From Populus alba (lineage: Eukaryota; Streptophyta; Magnoliopsida; Malpighiales; Salicaceae), in NCBI RefSeq assembly GCF_005239225.2, contig NC_133293.1:10818333-10882332 (forward strand): DNA of 64,000 bases, written 5' to 3'. A program made the position numbers and the translations under genes. The notes beneath the pieces are model-generated. The model ran no database searches, was not told where the DNA came from, and worked only from the letters and a program-made list of their open reading frames with translations. Shown here piece after piece: positions 1-12,499 of the stretch (position 1 is the first letter of the stretch; every line of letters starts with the position of its first letter).

Positions 1-387
1 AAACACAGTTAGCTGCCGATCTAGATACTAGAAAGAGAGAGAAATTATTTCCTCGCTTAGGTGTTGGCCTTATTATCACGTTCGCGAGATGGTGGCAGCT
101 CGTTAGGTGACGTGTACTGGGCCCCACTTTTAGAACCAGAACCGGAATATACTCGCTTGGTCAAATTTCACCGCGCAGTTAAAAGGTGTCAAAAAGCAGC
201 ATAAAATAATAAGAGGATAAAAAAGGAAGGGGAAAAAAACAAGTTCCCTCTGATTTCCCGCTTTCTACTCCACGCACTTGTAGCGGAGAGAGTTCGTTCA
301 CATTCTGCGTGCACTAAATTAAAAAAGTAGCCGTCCAGCATGGCAGAGTCTTTTTCGTTGCGTGTCAGGGTTTTTATCTTCCACGTG
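1..387. other. Gene-free left edge
   Basis: No exon, RNA gene or named repeat is recognisable. The stretch is less AT-rich than what follows and contains only short open frames in both strands without a recognisable domain. It could be the promoter side of a gene lying left of the window, but nothing here proves that. Confidence 0.4.
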
Positions 388-635
388 TAGTTCTCTGTCA
401 CTCTCTTCACTTGTTCGCGCCTTAGATCTTGGAGTGTTTTTTCTCGTTAAAAAAAATAGTTTAAATAATATAATGTAAAAAATATTTTAAAAAATATCAT
501 AGATTAGTTCTCTTTCACTCTCTCTTCACTTGTTTGCGCATTGAATCTTGGAGTTTTTTTTTTCGTTAAAGAAATGATAGATAAAATAAAATACTATAAA
601 AAAATATTTTAAAAAATACTATAATTTAACTAATA
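388..635. repeat. Degenerate tandem duplication, about 117-bp period
   Basis: Two adjacent copies are readable. Copy one starts at 388 with the motif TAGTTCTCTGTCACTCTC and copy two at about 505 with TAGTTCTCTTTCACTCTC. Each is followed by a CTTCACTTGTT-like stretch, a CTTGGAGT motif, a run of T, TCGTTAAA and an A/T-rich tail containing AAAATATTTTAAAAAATA. The copies differ by scattered substitutions and small indels, so the duplication is not recent. No coding capacity. Confidence 0.65.
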
Positions 636-2118
636 TAATTGTTATTTATAGTTATTCAAATTACAAAAATATTACACACAGTAACCAATAAAAAAAAAGA
701 GAAAATAAAAAATAAAAGGATTGTTGAAAACAAGTTTCGATTTGTTTGTGTGTTTAACTCCAATCATTATTGTTAATCTTTTTTAATATCATTTATTCAT
801 CTTATTAAGATTTTTTTTTTCAACAGTATCAATGATGTTATTATCGGTGTGTTTTCAAAATTATTTTTATCTTTTTTTATTTGTTTTATCTCTCTTTTGT
901 TCTTGTAATTTATGAAATGATAGGAAAGAGAAAAATAATTACTATGAAGACACGCCAAAACCGTGATGGTAACACCATGAGTATTGTTATAAATATTTCA
1001 ACAACACCAAAAAACATCACAAATAGTAAACAGACTGTGCTACATAAACCATCAAAAGATGTCGTGGTCAATTGCCCGCTTATGTGATCTATTTTGATTA
1101 TTATTTATGATTTTTTTTTATATTATTGAATTTATTTCATCAAAATCTCTCAAACAATATAGGTTTTGTTATTATTAGAGTTTCAATTTGCTTCTAATAT
1201 CATTTTCTTCTCTATTTTTATTGAATTTTATGTTTAATAGTTTTGCAATTTAAAAAAAATCGTATACAGCACTTATAACTCCTGAAAGACAAATATTATC
1301 CATGACTCTTAAATTGTTCTATTTTTAAAACATTTTTTATACTGTATTGTTTTATAAAATAAATTACGATGCTAGAAATCCCAAAAAACTCGTGGGTGGT
1401 GCTGTTATTACTCACCATCTATCACTTCATTTCCTCTAAATAAATATCTTTTCTTTAAATGGGAAAGGATAGAGTGACAAGAAGGTTAGATATTATTGAT
1501 TGAGGTTGATAAGATATTCATGAATCCTTCGTCCACATTTTGCCAGCTGTATGCTATAAAAGTTTTTTTCTAACAATGTTGTGTCATTTACCAAGACCAT
1601 GAAAAAAGAATTAATTTTGGTGGCCACGTCATAATTAGGGCCCACGATAAATGGTTGCCCCACCACAAGGGATCACTTTCTCTTCCTTTTGTTCGCTTTA
1701 TATGTATGGACGAGAGGGGGGGCTTTGGCTTTCTTTCCCTCGCTATCCAGAGGAGTTGTCATGTGTACAATAGTTGGCTACGTCACTACTGCCTCCGTGG
1801 ATGTCATCTAATGTTTTTTTATATTAAGATGATTTAAAATAATAATAATAATAATTTAAAATAAAGAATTTAAGAAACACGGCTCGCTGAACTCCCAAAC
1901 ACAACTTTAGCGACCATACGCTGAACCCTGGCCGCCAATAACTCGCTATATTTACAATTCCAGCCTATCCTTATACTTGTTAACTGTAACAGAATGGCAT
2001 CGGTTTTTTAATATGCTAGAATTACTGTATACTCTCTTATAACATGTCGTGAATTGAAACAATATATATTTTTGATAATTTTACCTTGTTTCTAAAACTT
2101 TTTTTTTTGCATAATTTT
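636..2118. other. AT-rich intergenic DNA
   Basis: No gene is supported. Short open frames (for example 881-1087 and 1655-1837 on +) have low-complexity or unconserved-looking translations and no splice-linked continuation. Slightly GC-richer patches near 1650-1800 and 1880-1960 carry no recognisable motif. Confidence 0.4.
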
Positions 2119-3130
2119 ACCTTTTTAAATCCAAATTAATCCTTTATTGTATATATTTTTAGAAAAAAGAGTTAAATCAAAAGCTAGGAGATTGAAATGA
2201 AAATCACAGTTAACATTAAGAACGGGTTGAAAATTTTGTTACAGCATTCATTTTAACCCCTTGTGTTTTTTAGATATTAGACGATCAACCCCTTGAATTT
2301 GAAGACGATATGTTTTCACACCAAACTTCTTTTTTTTTTTCAATATTTTTTTATTGGGAAGAGAGAGAAGGAGTTGTTAGATTCCAGCTTTAAAAAAAAG
2401 TGGACATTGGAGAATATTTTAGCTGCCAAAACAATTAATTTTTATATCAAAATATTCCATATGATAAGGGGGCTTATGTTTAGGTATTTTTTTTTTATCT
2501 TGAAAACACCTAAAACAACATATTTGGGTCCAAAAAAAAAATCAAGTGGATTTTGGGTTTCAAAGTGGTTTATTGGCTTTTTTATGGGCATAGACTGGTT
2601 TAACAAGGTCCATTTTATTTTACCTTTTTGAATCCAAATTAATCCCTTGTTGTATATTTTTTTAGGAGGAATAGTTGAATTAAAAGCTAGGAGATTGAAG
2701 TGAAAATCACAACTAACATGAAGGGTGGGTTGAAAGTTTCGTTACAACATTCATTTTAATCCCTTGTATTTTTTAGATACTAGGTGATTAGTCCCTTTAA
2801 TTTGAAGACAATACATTTTGACACCTAGCTTTATTATTATTTTTTTTTCAATATTTTTCTATTGAGAGGAGAGGGAAGGAGTTTTTAGATTCCAACTTTT
2901 TTAAAAAGTGGACATTGGGGAATATGTTAGCCACCAAAACAATTAATTTTTATATCAAAATATTCCATATGATAAGGGGGCTTATGTTTAGGTGTTTTCT
3001 AACTTAAAAACACCTAAAACAACATATCTATGACGAGCATAAACTGGTTTAAAAGAAAAATAAGGTGGATTTCAGGTTTCAAAGTGGCTTATTGGCTTTT
3101 TGATGGGCATAAACTGGTTTAACAAGGTTT
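2119..3130. repeat. Tandem duplication of an approximately 503-bp unit
   Basis: The unit beginning ACCTTTTT.AATCCAAATTAATC occurs at 2119 and again at 2622. Both copies then carry in the same order AAAGCTAGGAGATTGAA, a CATTCATTTTAA motif, CCCTTGT.TTTTTAGATA, GAAGAC.ATA, TTCCA.CTTT with an AAAAAGTGGACATTGG block, CATATGATAAGGGGGCTTATG and ACTGGTTTAACAAGG. Identity is high but interrupted by substitutions and indels; copy two also contains a short internal repetition of the GCATAAACTGGTTTAA segment near 3030-3120. The long frame at 2293-2631 runs through this repeat and is not a gene. Confidence 0.75.
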
Positions 3131-3189
3131 CTATGATGTTTTCTAGATGTGTTTGGGCAAAAATGGATTGAAAATAAGATTTTTGGTGA

Positions 3190-3545
3190 AAACAACATAG
3201 AATTTTTTTTTTCTTGAATCTTTTATGAAAATTTTATTATTCCACCTTTCAATCAAAGTTCACAATGCTTTTTTTTTTCGTGTTCTTTTAATTTTTGTCT
3301 TTTTGTTAATGTTGTTATTCTTTTCCATTTAACTCTCAAAATTAAAATTTATTTTTCCCTTTTGATATATTTTTTATTGCAATTTTAACATTCATTATTT
3401 TTATTGTATTTTTTTATTTTGGATTTTTGGTGGTGTTATTTTTTTTTGTGTGATTTTAACCCTCATGATTTTTTTATATATAGTGTTTTCGGTCTTATAA
3501 CCCGGGTAATAGTTTAAAAAGCTAACAATAATTGATTTTTTTATC
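3190..3545. repeat. Dispersed T-rich repeat, related to 21.6-21.9 kb
   Basis: A pyrimidine-rich stretch ends in a TATAGTGTTT-type motif followed by a few tens of bases and then a motif of the form AAAAGCTAACA-ATAATTG. The same order of motifs recurs near 21595-21930 (TATAGTGTTTCAACTTTAAT, AAAGTTAGCATAATTG). This marks both as members of one dispersed family, probably a decayed retroelement terminal sequence. The family name cannot be given from the sequence alone. Confidence 0.45.
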
Positions 3546-6500
3546 TTATTTTTTTATATTCATGTTTTTTTATTCTTGTCAAGCAATGTTCCAAAAAATT
3601 ACACAAGAGACCTGGAGATGTAGAAACAGAAGTACGGAGTTATCAGACACGTGTAGGTGCTATACGACTCCGTTGCATTTGATGTTATTTTTGTCCTCCA
3701 GATTTTATGTATGGCCGGTCTTTCTCTGCATATTTATATGCTGACAATGCTTGAATAACAAAAAGCATGAACGGCGATCGCAATGAACAGCCCGCGTCCT
3801 TCTATCTCTAGATGTTTCTTGCTACTCTCCACTCATAATTAATTAATGAATGCATAAGATATGAGATCATTTCTTTATCAATACACGTCACAGCTAATAA
3901 AAAAACATAAGCATACAAGACTCGAGGGGGGTGTAGCTTTACCGGACCTAAATTTGTTCCATAACTACTTATAATTTTATAAATTTCGGAGTTATATGAT
4001 ATTTATATAAAGATATATGTAAACTGACTTAAATATTTGTGTGAATAAAAAAAAAAGGAAGAAATATTATCATACATAATCCCCCTTTTTATTTAGATGG
4101 TCGCTTTAAAATTTTGACGGTGCAGCGTTTAATTAAGAAAACAAAATGAAGTAAAAAAGGTCCACAAAGAGTGGGACAAAGCGTGTAGTGTATCATACAG
4201 TGACTTTCACACAACTTTGTTATCGTTTTTGTCCTTTAATTATAAATCAAAATCGAAGATTGTTATTCTCTCTTTTGATCTTATCTGTTTATAGCCGTGC
4301 TTTTAAGCCTTGGGAAGAAAAAAAAAAAAAAAAAAAACCCTGACCTCTGATCTAGATGTTGAAAAACAACATGTTGGGTTTTTTGTTTATTATTTACTGG
4401 AGTTTGAATTATTTGACCTAACCCTAGCATGACTATTGCTTCTTTATCGAGAAAAATGAATATAAATTTATTTGTGATTGTGGCACGCGACAAGCTCTCT
4501 CATGCCTCGCTACAAGGGAGAGGGAGGAGAAGGGCTAATCATTTTTATATTTAAATCACAAGATCCAAGCTTACGCTATGGACAAAAGGACCAAATATGT
4601 TATTTCAATCGAGGAATTGTCGACGGGAACACGTGTGATCGAGCCACCTGGATATGACCCCACGTGCAACGTCAGCGGGGACAAAGTGCAAATATGTGAA
4701 ATTAAGGGTTGTTATCTGATCCCCTCTTCTTTCATGGCAGCGGCAGGTGATTGGTCCTTGTTTTTGTTTCCACTAGCTATTCACAATGTACTTCATGGCC
4801 GGGTTAGATATTTTTTTTTATATAAAAAAATTAAATATATAAGTTGTTGTGATATATTTTTTACATTATAAAAATATCAAATATATAAATTAAAAATTTA
4901 TATAATTAAATAAATAAAAAATTATATATATCAATAAATAAAAAAATATTAACACTAACTAAATATATATATCTGAATCTTGAGATTTTTGTAATTGATA
5001 GGACCTACTCCCATGTTTCATATTCTCTGTCTGCATCTTGCTTTCCAATATTCTGTTTGGATATTGTTTTGGAAAACATTAATAATCTAATTTCCATGCA
5101 TGGCAGGTTATTTTTTTTCCCGCGCCTACGAGTTCATGCTTACAGGCAGGCTCAAGTTTGAATTTTAATAATAAATTATTTAATGAGATGATAATGGTAT
5201 AGACGCAGGGGAGGTCACTCCAAATACACATGGATAAAAAACATAAGGGCCTATTCACTATAACATACTATTTTCTCGTTTTATTTTTATTTTCAAGTTT
5301 TCATTTCACAATAAAAAATCAAAAAAATATATATTTGCCTATCAAATTTTTAAAAATTACTATTTGCATCGTGAACTTGTATTAACAAATAATATTCTTC
5401 CAATAAAAAGTCTTTAAAAAATAATTAATTATTTACAAAATTATCACTATATTACATTTATATATTGAATATAAAAAATTTGTCATTCTATTATTAAAAA
5501 AAAAAGAAACTAATTAAAAAGAACTTTTATCAAATTCATGGTTTTCACAATTCACACCGAGCTTTTTCTTTGTTTTGCGAGGCAAAAAGACATTTTTCTA
5601 AGGATAAAAATGTGGTGGAGACAACAGTATCTTTCGTATCCCCGGCGTCAAGTCATGATGGAATGCTTGTTTTGATAGTTTAATAACAAAAGGTATATTT
5701 GAATTAATTTACGTATCAATCAAGATAAAATCATCCTTTTTAACTGTTTGAAAAACACACCCTTGCATAGCTTAAAAAGCCGTTTTGTTTTATTTTAATG
5801 GTTATTTTGTATTTTTTTAAATTTAAAAAAATATATATTTTTTATTTTTAACTGTTTAAAAAAACACACCCTCTCATTAGCATAAAAGGTTTATTTCATA
5901 TCATGATAATAATTTTTGTATATAGATAAATTAAAATGATATTTTTTGTTTTTTTATATGAACACATCAAAAACATTTAAATATATATATAAATTAATTT
6001 AAAGCAAAAATAAATAAGTTCTATATATATTTAAGAGAATTTAATTTTAATGGCTAGTTCCAGAATTTAAAACCAAAAAATCAAAGAAAAAGGTATACTT
6101 TCTTAACCACCCCGTTAATCATTTAAAATTCAACACATAGAATACTATATACTATGATGAGATCAACAACTTGGATCGGTTCACGTGGAGTAGGATCTAG
6201 ATTTTGCTAAAGGTACGACTTACGAGAATGAGTGGATACATTATGGTATTTTAGCTCTATTGAAATATTTATTTTTGAAAAGAAGCAGATATCGTATTTA
6301 TTTATGTAACGAATCTGTAATTAAAAAATATTCATCCACGTTCCCATACCTTCCTGAGATATTTTGTTGCTGTTAACAATATTATTGTTTTTTTTTTTAT
6401 CGAGAAATTCACAGTGCTCTCTCTTGCTGGAGAACCCAACTTATCCATTACTCCAGCCTAAATTTTGGCCATCTATTAGAGGTGGAGTTTCTGTTTAATT

Positions 6501-9500
6501 TGTACCCTCCTCCATGAAACGAACTGTGCCTCCGACTAAGAAGGTGTTTGGTTTAGAAGTGTGATGGGTTTTTTTCAAAAATATAATACATTTTAAGTAT
6601 AGATTATATTTTTAAAAGTTATAAAAACATGCTTTTTACTTCAAAAAAACACAAGTTACCTCATATTCAAATACTCTCTAGGAACCCCCCTTGAATTTTC
6701 AGTAGAGAAAAGCATGGTTACGACAGGCAAATGTGACAAATTGACTTGAAACTCATGGGTTTTGATTGAATTTTAAATAAGTAAAACTTGGTTTATGTTT
6801 GATTTGGTTAAACCCTAGTGATTTAGTATAATTTAGATAAGACTTGATTGTTTTTTTTTTCATAATTTTTTTAATGAACACAAAAATATAAAATTTATTT
6901 ATAAATATTTAGCCTTATATATATTTTTTATAACCTATATCCATATAAAATATTTTTAACCTTTTAATATATATATATATATATATATAATTGAATGTTC
7001 TTTAACTTTTTTATGTGGGATAATTCTCCACTTATATTCACGTGATAATTTTTTAACTTTTCTATAAATTATTAAAGTCTTGAATATTTTTTAAAATTTT
7101 CTAAGTTAATGTAAGACAACCCATGTGATCCGCGATCAATCCCGGGTTTAATAAATATTGAGAGAAAATGATGGTTTAATCATGTTTGTTCGCCGGAGTT
7201 GTTTTCGGGGGGGCTCTCATGATAATTTTGTTGATACTGGGGAAACTGGACCTTGAGATGGTAAGCCCAGCTGGGTCCTCTCCTATTTCTCGTTGATTGG
7301 TTGGTGTTACTTTCTTTGATTACATATTTACCGAGATCTCGTGTTCCGATTAGTCTTGGGCGGGGATATCCGGTACTTCTTGCTGGAGTTCTTTTGGATT
7401 GGGTAGATTCCTTCTTAGGGCAATGAACTTGGCAGGCCCGACCTTGCCGGCATTATTTTAATGGAAACCAAATCCGAAGAAAAAAGAAAAGATTTACTGT
7501 TCTTTAAATAAATAATTTATTATTTTAAAAAAAAGTGATTTCTATTTTAAAAGATGGAGTACTTCTCTACACGTTGTACAATACTTTATTAATTCGAAAT
7601 AAAAAAAATTAAAATACATAATATTATTAAAATTATACATACACAAATACACACACAACTAAATATTAAAAAAGAGATTAAGTGTATATTTTTTAAAAAC
7701 TCATTTTATTACAAACAAACTGAAAGATAAATGTCTTGCAACATGTAATTCCCCAATCCAGTGTCCAGAATCCCCATTTAACAAGAAAAACTTGTGAGAT
7801 AGGTAGGAACAAGGAGTTGTTGTCAGCTAGTGAGGTGTTTGTGATGATAATAAATATTATTCTTTCAAATAAGTTCTGTTTGAAAATGTATAAAAATAAT
7901 TTGTATTTTTTAAAATTTATTTTTAATATCAACATATCAAAATAATTTAAATAAAAAAAATGTAAAACCAGTTGAGCTAGGTGCCGAAACACCCGTGTAA
8001 CGAAAAAGACTAGATCCCCTCTCCAGCATAAAAGTGGGCGGAGCATAAAAACTTTGGTGAAAGCAACCGCTGCTTGGACCATCATACGAAAGACAGTGGC
8101 CTGACACACAAGGTCACAGGCAAGCCCATTTAACAGTGGCTCTGGCAAGACGAGGTGGTATGGACTATAGAGGCTGGATTGTGTACCTTCTTATAATAAG
8201 ATTATTATATTTATGCGAAAAAAGAAAGTAATAAGATTATTATTATTGTTTTATTTTTCAATCTGGCACTGCATGCCGCAGCCTGCAGGTACAACATCTA
8301 AAGAAACACAACTGAATTTTAGAACAGTAAAATACGAGGAAAGAAAAGGACAATATATTATTCCACGCAAATGAGCGCAGCCATGAACCTTTCGTTGTTC
8401 CTGAGATTGAATATAAACAGTCTGTGTAATAGCGCACTATAACAAATGGAGGCTAAGCAGGAGCCCATCCCGTTCTTTATTTATGCATTAAGTCTCACAA
8501 AAGATAAATCAGTGATTTAAAATATATTTTGGGGTTTTATATATATGGATCGAAACTAGCCCGGTTCAATTTTTTAACCCGATTAAAAATCAAAATATTA
8601 ATGGGCATAGCAGACACACTGAGTCACTGACAGTGACACTGGGATCTAACTGCACGCACGTAGATATTCACCATGGTTAATTTTCGAACCGGCACTTGTT
8701 ATTCCACACCTGTTGAAGCGCTGCTGGTTGCAAGAATGCATCGCTTTGATGACAGACATGCATCTTATGCCCAATCAATACACGATAACAAATTAAAAGC
8801 ATTCCAATGCAAAATTCTATCTCGAGAATCGAAACTTGTGGATGGATTAGGGAGGCGAGAAGGTATGAAGAACATGGAAATAACATAGGACACTGTCTTT
8901 CTTTCATTTTTTTTTTTAAATGAATTTCAGCACAGCTTACAGATATTTTTAATTAACCATTTGAGAGGCTTAATGCATAAATAAACACAACAGTGTAACC
9001 ACAACAAGGAAAAAATTCATTTTAAAATTAAAAAAATTCAAATATTTTTTTAAAATATGTTTAACCACAACAATAAACACAACACTAAACAGGATATCTA
9101 TATAACATAGCACGTGTACTGTCAGGGTTATTCATTTTATTGCATGTGTGATGATGGAACTCTTCGATACGGATTACGTATAAAATCAATCCACGAGGAA
9201 TAAGGTTACTTCACAGTTAATAAGCAGCAGTTTAACTTGTTTATTAGGGCACTGCACTGCAGTCCATACCATTACATGTATCCGTACCTAACAGTTTATA
9301 ATCATAAAATTAACTTCAAATATTCTATTCTAATGATTACGGTAATTTCAACCTGCTCTTACTTTTTTTCTATTTTTTTTATGTTTGTAATTCCATTTCA
9401 AATAACATTTTAAGAAAATTTATTTAAAATTTTTATTTTTTATATTTTCGAAATTGTTTTGATGTAGGTTAAAAATAATTGCAGGGACAAATCCACCACC

Positions 9501-10635
9501 CTCCTAAACCACCATCTCCAAGGCTAATTAAGATCTTTTGTTGAGATAAATTTGGGGGATTAATTAAGGTGTTGCCTGGCATAGAGGGGCATATGACATT
9601 CGCAGAAACTAATAGATATAAACCAGGCCCACATGATTCACAATGTAGGCCTGGCTAAAAATCAAAGAGGCCTAGTGGATTTGGGCTTTACTTTTTTGGC
9701 TCCAAGAACAGCTATAAAACATGGCGGCGCGGAGAGGAAAACAAACATAATATTTCATATTATCTACTCATCTGCCCAACTGTTCTCTTATCTTGCTAGG
9801 AAAAAAGCGAAAGTGTTGTTTCCCGATCATTGGTATAACAGGTAATAGCTTCTGATAAATAATCAGCAAAAGTGAGTTCATTTAGAGGTCGATTATGGCC
9901 GATCCTTCCGGAGTGGAGAGGGGATTTCTTCCTCCATCGATCCCAAAAACTACGACGGAGCTGCTTCGCAGTTCAGATAAGACAAACACATATTGGTAAA
10001 TTAGGCTAAACTTCAAAAGCAACATCTTTGATAATGGTGTGCTAAACCTCTACAGTTCTACTCCATGGGAGGGTCACTCCATGCATGATTTTTATGGTTG
10101 TGTTTTGCCGATTCTAGAAAAAGACTTTCTTTTCTCTCAGTGCTCATTAATGGAGGTAATCGGCCTGCCTCTCTTTTTTGAGGAAAATGGATGACGCCCT
10201 TAAGCATAAAGCAAATTATGCAAAAGTATCAGCCCAACTGCCGACAGTAGCAGTTAACCCCACCACAAATCCATTTCACATGTGCACGTATCCCATATCA
10301 CCAACCCAATGGCCCCGCGCTCAGCTTGTATATATCCTATAGAAACCTACTCCCCACCAAACTAAGGTCTACCCTGTTGTTGTAATCTTTGAACTCTTGC
10401 TACCCAACATTTTAATACTTATTTACTTTTCAATAAGCAGATGATAAAAAGAAAGAACACGTTCCAACAGTTTTTATAGGTGTTTATTATCAGAAATGCG
10501 TTGCGGAAAAGATAAAAAAAAACTTGAATATTAAAAATTTTTTCAGACCATGAAAAACTATTAGGTATTATTATTACAAATATATAATGCAACATATCAA
10601 TATTAATATCTATCAACCTAATTTTTTACCCAAGT
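3546..10635. other. Long AT-rich intergenic stretch with simple repeats
   Basis: No gene could be supported in these 7 kb. Visible items are a poly-A run near 4318-4337, a pair of imperfect repeats at about 5739 and 5846 (both reading TTTTTAACTGTTT then AAAACACACCC), an (AT)n tract at 6967-6989 and MITE-like A/T fragments near 6541-6660 and 7840-7960. The frames at 4578-4871, 7693-8148 and 8673-8907 are uninterrupted by chance: their translations show no domain and no plausible splice partners. Confidence 0.4.
6967..6989. repeat. (AT)n microsatellite
   Basis: A perfect alternating AT run of about 11 units in intergenic DNA. Potential length polymorphism; no functional claim. Confidence 0.85.
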
Positions 10636-11530
10636 AGGTTTAAGATTAACTTGTGTAAGCATTGCCTTAACATAACCAAGTTAACTTGTTCAAAAACAAC
10701 TTAAATAGTTGATAAAAAATATAGTTTGACTTTTAAAAAAAATAAATAATATTTATTTATTTATTTTAATATTGAGACAAAAACATATTAGATCAACTTG
10801 AGACTCAACCAACTAAACCCAAGACTTGGATTATAGACTCCATTAGGTTTAATAATTTTTTTTAAAACTATTTTTTACTTAATGATATGTTAACAAAAAC
10901 AGACACTCATAAAATTAATACACTAATTAAATATCAAGATATTTATTTGAGATTATGATAACTTCATAAGTAAACTGAAACAAGTTGTGAAAATCAATTC
11001 AAAATCAACCTAGGATGAAATTGGAAAAAAAGAATAAAATTAGTTCAACCATAAGAAAAAATAAAATGAAAGATGGGATTTAAAAAAAAATGGAAAAACA
11101 ATTCAATCAGTTCAAACAATATAGATTTTTTAAAATCAGTTCAATCAGTTCGATCTAGTTAACTCATTGTCTATCCTAGGTTTAAAATTAACTTGTATAT
11201 GAGTTGCTATGATATAACCAAGTTCACTTGGTGTGTCAGGAAGAAACTTGAGCAATCAGTAAAAAGTGTTGTTTGACTTTAATTTTTTTTAAATTGAATT
11301 TTTTATATATTAAGACGGTGATATATTGGATTAATCAGGTTTTGCGACTTAACTTGTTAAATACGCAATCCAAATTGTGGACTTCACTGGATTTAAAAAT
11401 TTTATTTTTTAAAAAATATTTTTTACTTAATGCTATGATAAAAAAAATAAGTGTTTATAAAATTAAGTATCAACCAAATATCGAGATGTTTGTTTGAGAC
11501 TATAACAACCCAATAAAAAAAAATCAAAAT
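10636..11530. repeat. Tandem duplication of an approximately 542-bp unit
   Basis: Copy one begins at 10636 (AGGTTTAAGATTAACTTGTG) and copy two at 11178 (AGGTTTAAAATTAACTTGTA). In both, the order is ATAACCAAGTT.ACTTG, a GTTTGACTTT block, an A/T tract, an ATTGGAT/ATTAGATCAA block, a sentence-like stretch ending GGATTTA or GGTTTAATAA, TTTTTTACTTAATG, and AAATATC.AGAT followed by TTGAGA. The copies are clearly diverged. Both are noncoding. Confidence 0.7.
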
Positions 11531-12285
11531 AAATTATAAAGGATCAATTTAAAAACAACATAATAAAAAAAATCAATTAAAAAAATAAAAAGATATTACG
11601 AACTAGCGATAAAAAACATGCAATAAGGGGTTGCAAAAAAAAATGTGTTAAATATCAATGAATAGAATATAAAGAGATTAAATAATCTGAGTATTTAGTT
11701 TTGTTTGATATTGTGATAACTTTTGTGCTTGTGATTTAGAAAAATAATATTAGTTGTGGTTTTAAAAAAGTAGATTTTAAAAAATATACATGGTTAAAAC
11801 TATAATAATATAGATTTTTGCATATAAAATAAATAAAAAACAAGTTTTTATAAATAAATAAAAATTATTTTAGCCTTACAAAAACTAATACTTGAAACAC
11901 AATTATACATGCAGCTTAATGCAAAATAAAAACCTATTCAACTATCTAATTTTTTTTTTGATTGGGTAAAAAATAAAAATTACGGCATCACCAACCATTC
12001 TCTTGGAGTTTTCACCGATTGGTACATGAGCCTTTCAATAGTGAGTATAGTTTTCAACGTTCCCTATAAGAATCGTTGACTCGTGTCTCCAGTCTTCTTT
12101 TGATGGCTGCAGTCGCGCGCGTGAAAGTTCACAAGGGTCCTAACTCCTAACCTTCCGTTTGCTGACTTGCAATCGCCAAGTCCCCGGAATCCTTCTTTTT
12201 TTCTCTCTTTTTGCACCAAGAAAAACCTTTCTTTCTCGTGCCTGCCAATCCAAGGGGCTCTTTGCACCTCGTTTATCTCCTTCTG
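11531..12285. other. Intergenic DNA
   Basis: AT-rich to about 11990, then a more balanced segment at 12000-12285. The minus-strand frame at 12064-12267 has no recognisable domain. I see no gene here. Confidence 0.35.
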
Positions 12286-12289
12286 GAAA

Positions 12290-12490
12290 TTGTTTGAAAT
12301 TATATTTTGATTGTTTCTTTAAATATTTTTTATACTAAAATATATTAAAATAATATTATTTTATTTTTAAAAATTATTTTTAAAATTAACGAATTAAAAT
12401 GATTCAAAACATTCAAAGGAAATTAATTCTTGACAAAATAAAAAAATTAAATTATTTAAAAATACAGATACAATTATGTTTCTAAACATT
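12290..12490. repeat. AT-rich MITE-like element
   Basis: The stretch follows the layout of the element at 48047-48255: a TTTGAAATTATATTTTGATTG-like left end, an AAATATATTAAAATAATAT motif, a TTTTTAAAAATTATTTTTAA core and an ACAATTATGTTTCTAAAC-like right end. The ends look like eroded inverted copies of each other. Classified as a non-autonomous DNA element by resemblance, not by a transposase. Confidence 0.45.
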
Positions 12491-12499
12491 CAATATCTT

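Noticed and set aside
2293..2631. 112-codon plus-strand frame
   Set aside because: Lies in the 503-bp tandem repeat and is broken in the second repeat copy; low-complexity translation.
4578..4871. 97-codon plus-strand frame starting MDKRTKYVISIEE
   Set aside because: The start looks protein-like but it runs into AT-rich low-complexity sequence, with no domain and no convincing donor to a further exon.
7693..8148. 151-codon minus-strand frame, one of the longest in the left spacer
   Set aside because: No domain, AT-driven composition through a MITE-like segment, no splice partners and no promoter.
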